Positions 5,501-9,347 of a DNA stretch of 9,347 nucleotides are shown one piece after another. This DNA is from JAHEDH01 sp965364515 (GTDB lineage: Bacteria > Actinomycetota > Acidimicrobiia > Spongiisociales > ZC4RG35), in assembly GCA_965364515.1 (NCBI GenBank), contig CBDTXZ010000120.1:1-9347 (forward strand). The letters run 5' to 3'. A program made the translations under genes and the position numbers. A model generated the notes under the pieces. The model was not told the origin of the DNA, made no database searches, and saw nothing but the letters and a program-made list of their open reading frames with translations. How positions within the stretch are numbered: position 1 is the first letter of the stretch; every line of letters starts with the position of its first letter.

Positions 5501-6303
5501 TTCTCGCACTCGAGGAATGCGACTTCGTCAACGAACCGGTGTGCGTCCCCGGCGACGTCGCCGAGCTCTTCGTCTTTCCAGACATCGTTGGCCAGGTCAA
5601 CAGGACCGTCTTTCTCATCTTCCTCGCTGCCGCAATCGTCGTTGGCCTGCTCTATTTCGCATTCCGACGGCCCAGTCTCGTCCCGTCCAAGTTTCAAGCT
5701 TCGATCGAGTCCCTCGTCGGCGTTGTTCGCAACGACATCGCCGTCGGGATCATCGGTCCGGACGGCCTGAAGTACTTCCCGTACCTCCTCTCGATCTTCC
5801 TCTTCATCCTCGTGGGGAATCTCTTCGAGATCACGCCGCTGATCAACTTCCCGATCACCTCTCGCATGGCGATACCGCTGTTCCTGGCACTGGTCACCTG
5901 GGTGATCTTCCTCTTCGTCGGCATTCGCAAACAGGGGATGAAGTACTTCGGTGAGCTGCTCTGGCCGCCGGGGGTCCCCACCGGGCTGAAACCGCTCGTG
6001 GGCGTCATCGAGTTCGTCTCGACGATCCTCGTTCGACCCTTCTCACTCGCAGTCCGGTTGTTCGCCAACCTCGTCGCCGGTCATGTCATGCTCTCACTGC
6101 TGCTCGTCACGGGGTGGATCTTCATCTCCAACCTCGTCACCAACTACGGCGAGATCGGTCTCAAGGGCTTCGCCGGATTCGCATGGTTCGGCCTCGGCCT
6201 CGGAATCTGGGTCTTCGAGCTGCTCGTGGCAATCCTTCAGGCGTACATCTTCACGCTGTTGTCGGCGGTCTACATCGAATCGTCGATCCACCCCGCCCAC
6301 TGA
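5488..6303 (+). CDS. atpB: ATP synthase Fo subunit a
   Basis: This 271-residue integral membrane protein forms the proton half-channels next to the c-ring. It has five or six hydrophobic helices, beginning at about 40-59 and including 97-115, 127-147, 171-190, 198-217 and 234-262. The essential arginine is Arg190 in 'SLAVRLFANLVAGH', equivalent to E. coli Arg210. Nine residues later is His199 (E. coli Glu219), and Glu244 and Gln251 match E. coli His245 and Gln252. The His/Glu pair is thus swapped relative to E. coli, as known in many other bacteria and mitochondria. The start is TTG at 5488: AAGGG (5476-5480) lies seven bases upstream, and no ATG or GTG gives a sensible full-length N-terminus. 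It overlaps the AtpI-like gene by 13 bases, suggesting coupling. Confidence 0.96.
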   Translation: MDQLILALEECDFVNEPVCVPGDVAELFVFPDIVGQVNRTVFLIFLAAAIVVGLLYFAFRRPSLVPSKFQASIESLVGVVRNDIAVGIIGPDGLKYFPYLLSIFLFILVGNLFEITPLINFPITSRMAIPLFLALVTWVIFLFVGIRKQGMKYFGELLWPPGVPTGLKPLVGVIEFVSTILVRPFSLAVRLFANLVAGHVMLSLLLVTGWIFISNLVTNYGEIGLKGFAGFAWFGLGLGIWVFELLVAILQAYIFTLLSAVYIESSIHPAH

Positions 6304-6346
6304 ATCAGAGAATCCCTGAGAACCAGGAGAAAGGAAACAGACACAG
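6304..6346 (+). promoter_or_regulatory. Purine-rich, weakly paired leader of atpE
   Basis: The 43-nt gap between atpB and atpE is A/G-rich, unlike its GC-rich surroundings. It contains AGGAGAAAGG (6325-6334), which sits 12 bases before the ATG. E. coli atpE also has an unstructured leader that boosts translation of the multi-copy c subunit; a similar role here is inference. Confidence 0.45.
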
Positions 6347-6616
6347 ATGGACGTAGTACTTGGAGTACTCGCCGTTGCTCAGGTGCTTGCCCAGGAGGCA
6401 GTCGAGAGCGGCATCACCGGTAGCCTCAACGTTGTCGGGTATGGACTCGCAGCGATCGGCCCGGGCATCGGAATCGGCCTGGTCGCGGGCAACGCGGTTC
6501 AGGCAATGGCCCGCCAGCCCGAGGCGGCCGGCATGGTTCGTACCACCATGTTCCTCGGTATCGCTTTCACTGAGGCACTGGCGCTCATCGGCTTCGTGCT
6601 CTTCTTCCTCGGTTGA
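6347..6616 (+). CDS. atpE: ATP synthase Fo subunit c
   Basis: This 89-residue proteolipid forms the rotating c-ring. It has two hydrophobic hairpin helices: about 26-50 with the glycine-rich GPGIGIGLVAGNA (38-50), and about 66-88. The polar loop is ARQPEA (55-60). The ion-carrying carboxylate is Glu76 in GIAFTEALAL. The sodium-binding signature (Gln in the first helix and Ser/Thr after the Glu) is absent: the positions hold Ile43 and Ala77, so proton coupling is expected. The N-terminus is about 20 residues longer than in the compact E. coli protein and partly hydrophobic, perhaps an extra helix or cleaved segment. The ATG follows a purine-rich leader, and its stop overlaps the alternative TTG start of atpF. 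Confidence 0.97.
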   Translation: MDVVLGVLAVAQVLAQEAVESGITGSLNVVGYGLAAIGPGIGIGLVAGNAVQAMARQPEAAGMVRTTMFLGIAFTEALALIGFVLFFLG

Positions 6617-6621
6617 TCGCG

Positions 6622-7155
6622 ATGCTGAACGTGATCCTCGCAGCAGAAGAAAGCGAAGGGGGAGGGGCAGAACTCCTTCTGCCGGCTACCCCAGAGCTGA
6701 TCGCGGGAATCATCGCGTTCGGAATCGTCTTCTTCTTCATCTGGCGCTGGGCCGTCCCTGCAATCAACAAGTCGCTCGATGAGCGGCAGCGTGCGATCGG
6801 CGGACAACTCCAGGAGGCCGAGAAGACGAAGGCCGAAGCCGATGAACTGCTCGCCGAATACCGCACGCAGATCGCCGAGGCCAAGGCCCGCGAGAACGAG
6901 ATCCTCGAAGAGGCGCGGGCAGAGGCCGAGCAGATCCGGGCGGACCTGGTTGCGAAGGCGCAGGCGGAAGCCGACCAGATCGTTGCCCGTGCACGACAGG
7001 ACGCAGAGGCAGAACGCGCCCAGCTCCTGAGCGACGTGAGAGCCGATGTGGCCAACCTGAGCATCGACCTCGCCGAGCGCGTCGTCGGCGGAAGCCTCGA
7101 TCGCGAGGCTCAGCGAAGCCTCGTCGATCGGTACATCGCCGAACTGGAGAGCTGA
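6622..7155 (+). CDS. atpF: ATP synthase Fo subunit b
   Basis: This 177-residue protein forms the peripheral stalk that holds the catalytic head against subunit a. It has one membrane helix (about 25-43), then a long charged coiled coil rich in Ala, Glu, Arg and Gln (about 50-145), and a short C-terminal segment that would bind delta. The N-terminal 'LLLPATPELIAG' resembles actinobacterial b subunits. It is not fused to delta, unlike in mycobacteria. ATG at 6622, five bases after the atpE stop, is preferred; an in-frame TTG at 6613 overlapping that stop would add three residues. Neither has a Shine-Dalgarno, so translation probably depends on ribosomes finishing atpE. Confidence 0.95.
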   Translation: MLNVILAAEESEGGGAELLLPATPELIAGIIAFGIVFFFIWRWAVPAINKSLDERQRAIGGQLQEAEKTKAEADELLAEYRTQIAEAKARENEILEEARAEAEQIRADLVAKAQAEADQIVARARQDAEAERAQLLSDVRADVANLSIDLAERVVGGSLDREAQRSLVDRYIAELES

Positions 7156-7156
7156 G

Positions 7157-7690
7157 TTGGCCGAACGCACCGCAGGATACGCAGCGGCGATCTACGAGCT
7201 GGGCAAGGCCGAAGGTGACCTCGCCAGAGTCGAGACCGAGCTCGCATCGATCGCTGGCGCCATCGATGGCTCGGCCGACCTCAGGTCGACACTCACCGAC
7301 CCTGCACTGCCGATGGAGCGCAAGCGGGCAGTGATCGACGACATCGTCGGAGGTCGGGCATCGCGAACGACCATGATCGCGATCGGCATGATCGCCGGTC
7401 TGAACCGCATCGGAGAGCTCGCGGAAATCGCCAGGTCGCTCTCCGAGCGATCTGCTGCCTCGGTGGGCAAGAAGCTCGCCGAAGTGCGCAGCGCCATCCA
7501 ACTCGACGACGCAACCGTCCAGCGGCTTGCAGCAGCGCTGGAGAAGCAGACCGGTACCGCAGTAGAGGTCCGCACGGTGGTCGACCCCTCCATCATGGGC
7601 GGCATCGTGGCCCGGGTCGGTGACACCGTCATCGACGGGTCTGTTCGGAGCCAACTCGACACGCTGCGTCAAGCACTTCGGAACCAGTAG
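7157..7690 (+). CDS. atpH: ATP synthase F1 subunit delta (OSCP)
   Basis: This 177-residue soluble subunit joins the b stalk to the top of the alpha3beta3 head. The N-terminal helical domain starts 'AERTAGYAAAIYELGKAEG', typical of the family. The C-terminal part carries the conserved stretch VDPSIMGGIVARVGDTVIDG (142-161), which ends in a helix. The length is normal for a stand-alone delta. The start is TTG at 7157: GGAGA (7146-7150) is six bases upstream, and only one base separates it from the atpF stop, so the two genes are probably translationally coupled. Confidence 0.95.
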   Translation: MAERTAGYAAAIYELGKAEGDLARVETELASIAGAIDGSADLRSTLTDPALPMERKRAVIDDIVGGRASRTTMIAIGMIAGLNRIGELAEIARSLSERSAASVGKKLAEVRSAIQLDDATVQRLAAALEKQTGTAVEVRTVVDPSIMGGIVARVGDTVIDGSVRSQLDTLRQALRNQ

Positions 7691-7705
7691 GAGAGAACCA
7701 GAACC

Positions 7706-9247
7706 ATGGCAGAACTCACGATCTCCGCTTCAGACATCACTGAGGCACTTCGAAAGAATCTCGAAGGCTGGAGCCCGAAGACCAAAGAAGAGACCGTCGG
7801 GTACGTCACCTCGATCGCCGACGGAGTCGCGCGCGTCGAAGGGTTGCCGTCGGTGATGGCGTCGGAGCTGCTGGAGTTCCCCGGCGGGCTCCTGGGCGTC
7901 ACCCTGAACATCGATGAGGACGACCTCGGCGTCGTCGTCATGGGTGAGGCCAGCCACATCCAGGAAGGCGATCCGGTCAAGCAGACCGGCAACCTCCTGT
8001 CGGTCCCGGTCGGCGATGCGCTTCTCGGTCGGGTCGTCGACACGCTCGGCAACCCGATCGACGGCAAAGGGCCGATCAACACCTCCGAGCGTCGTCTGCT
8101 CGAGACTCAGGCCCCCTCCGTGGTGCAGCGCCAGCCCGTGCACGAACCTCTCCAGACCGGCATCAAGGCGATCGACTCGATGACACCGATCGGCCGCGGC
8201 CAGCGTCAGCTGATCATCGGCGACCGTCAGACCGGAAAGACCGCTCTGCTCGTCGACACGATCCTCAATCAGAAGCAGTATCAAGGCACCGATCAGGAAG
8301 TGAAGTGCGTCTACGTGGCCATCGGCCAGAAGGCGTCCACGGTCGCCGAGGTGGCCGATGTGCTCGAACAGCACGGAGCCATGGACTACACGGTGATCGT
8401 CTCGGCCCCGGCCTCGGTCTCCCCGGCTCTCCAAATGTATGCGCCGTATGCCGGTTCGGCGATCGGCCAGTTCTGGATGTACAAGGGTGAGCATGCCCTG
8501 GTGATGTTCGACGATCTCTCCAAGCAGGCGGTCGCCTACCGCGAGATCTCCCTTCTGCTGCGACGCCCACCCGGGCGCGAGGCATACCCCGGTGACGTCT
8601 TCTATCTCCACAGTCGCCTGCTGGAGCGCTGCGCCAAGATGTCGGATGAGCTCGGAGCCGGCTCGTTGACCGGACTTCCCATCATCGAGACGAAGGCCAG
8701 CGACATCTCGGCCTACATCCCGACCAATGTGATCTCCATCACAGACGGGCAGGTCTTCCTCGAGGCCGACCTGTTCTATCAGGGTGTGCGGCCGGCTGTG
8801 AACGCCGGAACCTCCGTCTCCCGAGTCGGAGGCGACGCGCAGATCAAGGCGATGAAGAAGATCGCCGGCCCGCTCCGACTCAACCTCGCTCAGTATCGCG
8901 ATCTGGCGGCGTTCGCCGAGTTCGGCTCCGATCTCGACTCGGCCTCTCTCGCCCAGCTGGAACGAGGTCGGCGAGTGGTCGAGGTGCTGAAACAGCCCCA
9001 GTACCAGCCGATGCCAGTGGAGGAACAGGTCCTGGTCATCTATGCGGTGACCGAAGGGTTCATGGACAAGGTCGAAGTGGACCACGTCAGGCGATTTGAA
9101 CGTGACCTCCGCGACCACGTGCGGACTCGTTACTCGGGCGTTCTCGCCGACATCCGAGAGACCGGTCAGATCACCGACGAAGAACGGCTCGTCGAGGCCA
9201 TCAAGGGCTTCACCGAGACGTTCCTGGCCCGCGACAAGTCGGAGTGA
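7706..9247 (+). CDS. atpA: ATP synthase F1 subunit alpha
   Basis: This 513-residue subunit forms half of the catalytic hexamer and holds the non-catalytic nucleotide sites. It has an N-terminal beta-barrel region (about 25-92), the Walker A loop GDRQTGKT (172-179), the acidic Walker B segment ALVMFDD (264-270), and 'VISITDGQVFLE' (342-353). The signature PAVNAGTSVSRVG (363-375) includes the arginine finger Arg373, at the number used for the mitochondrial protein. The C-terminal helical domain runs from about 385. The length is typical. It begins 15 bases after atpH, with TAGGAG (7688-7693) overlapping the atpH stop codon as a ribosome site, 12 bases from the ATG. No unusual residues were seen in the motifs. 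Confidence 0.98.
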   Translation: MAELTISASDITEALRKNLEGWSPKTKEETVGYVTSIADGVARVEGLPSVMASELLEFPGGLLGVTLNIDEDDLGVVVMGEASHIQEGDPVKQTGNLLSVPVGDALLGRVVDTLGNPIDGKGPINTSERRLLETQAPSVVQRQPVHEPLQTGIKAIDSMTPIGRGQRQLIIGDRQTGKTALLVDTILNQKQYQGTDQEVKCVYVAIGQKASTVAEVADVLEQHGAMDYTVIVSAPASVSPALQMYAPYAGSAIGQFWMYKGEHALVMFDDLSKQAVAYREISLLLRRPPGREAYPGDVFYLHSRLLERCAKMSDELGAGSLTGLPIIETKASDISAYIPTNVISITDGQVFLEADLFYQGVRPAVNAGTSVSRVGGDAQIKAMKKIAGPLRLNLAQYRDLAAFAEFGSDLDSASLAQLERGRRVVEVLKQPQYQPMPVEEQVLVIYAVTEGFMDKVEVDHVRRFERDLRDHVRTRYSGVLADIRETGQITDEERLVEAIKGFTETFLARDKSE

Positions 9248-9256
9248 GTCGAGTAG

Positions 9257-9347
9257 ATGGCTTCAGCTGATCTCCGGGAGACACGTCGACGAATCAAGAG
9301 CGTCGAAGGCACGAAGAAGATCACCCGCGCCATGGAGTTGATCGCAG
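9257..9347 (+). CDS. atpG: ATP synthase F1 subunit gamma, 5' end only
   Basis: The first 30 codons are present; the window edge cuts the gene. The product starts MASADLRETRRRIKSVEGTK and continues KITRAMELIA, the classic N-terminal helix of gamma, the central rotor shaft. The ATG is nine bases after the atpA stop. The nearest purine-rich ribosome site, GGAG (9241-9244), overlaps the end of atpA and is 12 bases from the ATG. Order and sequence make the call secure despite truncation. Confidence 0.93.
   Translation, partial: MASADLRETRRRIKSVEGTKKITRAMELIA

Noticed and set aside
6764..7672. 302-codon antisense frame over atpF/atpH
   Set aside because: It is opposite two certain genes, with an Arg-rich C-terminus typical of a spurious frame.
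7730..9118. Long open frame (462 codons) antisense to atpA
   Set aside because: It lies wholly over atpA; GC-rich codon bias keeps the opposite frame open, and the product has the low-complexity Asp/Arg/His-rich look of a shadow frame.
1..9347. Frequent CGATCG hexamers, considered as a repeat family or HIP1-like element
   Set aside because: They occur mostly within coding frames and without the flanking bases of HIP1; common codon pairs (GCG-ATC-G, CTC-GAT-CG) in GC-rich sequence explain them.
1..9347. CRISPR arrays, insertion sequences, tRNA or rRNA genes, phage or defence genes
   Set aside because: None is visible: no regularly spaced repeats, terminal inverted repeats, transposase motifs or structural RNA signatures were found by reading both strands.

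Overview
The window is GC-rich bacterial chromosome with tightly packed genes and frequent GTG and TTG start codons. The gene content suggests an actinomycetote: a MalK/UgpC/MsiK-type sugar-transporter ATPase, a serine hydroxymethyltransferase next to the ATP synthase operon, and an ATP synthase b subunit with an N-terminus of the 'LLPATPEL' kind. The b and delta subunits are separate genes, so it is not a mycobacterium-type operon with a fused b-delta protein. A deep-branching actinobacterial group such as Acidimicrobiia is plausible, but this is inference and no marker in the window settles it.

Layout. (1) Positions 39-1918, minus strand: a short-chain dehydrogenase/reductase (SDR) followed downstream by a putative GNAT-fold acyltransferase, probably co-transcribed. 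(2) Positions 1919-2003: a short divergent intergenic region with a near-perfect 28-bp dyad and a possible extended -10 promoter. (3) Positions 2004-3215, plus strand: an orphan sugar-ABC-transporter ATPase with no permease or binding protein beside it, ending at a strong 14-bp GC-rich hairpin. (4) Positions 3216-4679: a structured intergenic region, then glyA, which has no Shine-Dalgarno and looks leaderless. (5) Positions 4680-4844: a glyA terminator-like hairpin, three tandem copies of TGAAACG and a possible promoter. (6) From 4845 to the window edge: the F1Fo ATP synthase operon in the order atpZ-like, atpI-like, atpB (a), atpE (c), atpF (b), atpH (delta), atpA (alpha), atpG (gamma, cut by the window end). 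Genes for beta and epsilon presumably lie beyond the window.

How the genes work together. The atp genes encode the whole membrane sector, the peripheral stalk and the start of the catalytic head of a proton-coupled ATP synthase, with two small membrane proteins that in related systems help assemble the c-ring. Junctions are tight: ATGA and 13-nt overlaps, gaps of 1 to 43 nt. The one-copy subunits a and delta start with TTG and the multi-copy subunits c and alpha with ATG, which fits translational tuning of stoichiometry. glyA supplies serine/glycine and one-carbon units and is a separate transcription unit. The ABC ATPase probably serves sugar importers encoded elsewhere. The SDR resembles dihydropteridine-reductase-like SDRs but has phenylalanine at the catalytic tyrosine position.

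I found no CRISPR array, mobile element, tRNA, rRNA or defence system. Most of the window is housekeeping. The unusual points are the SDR active site, the divergent dyad, the glyA leader and the 7-bp tandem repeat before the atp operon.
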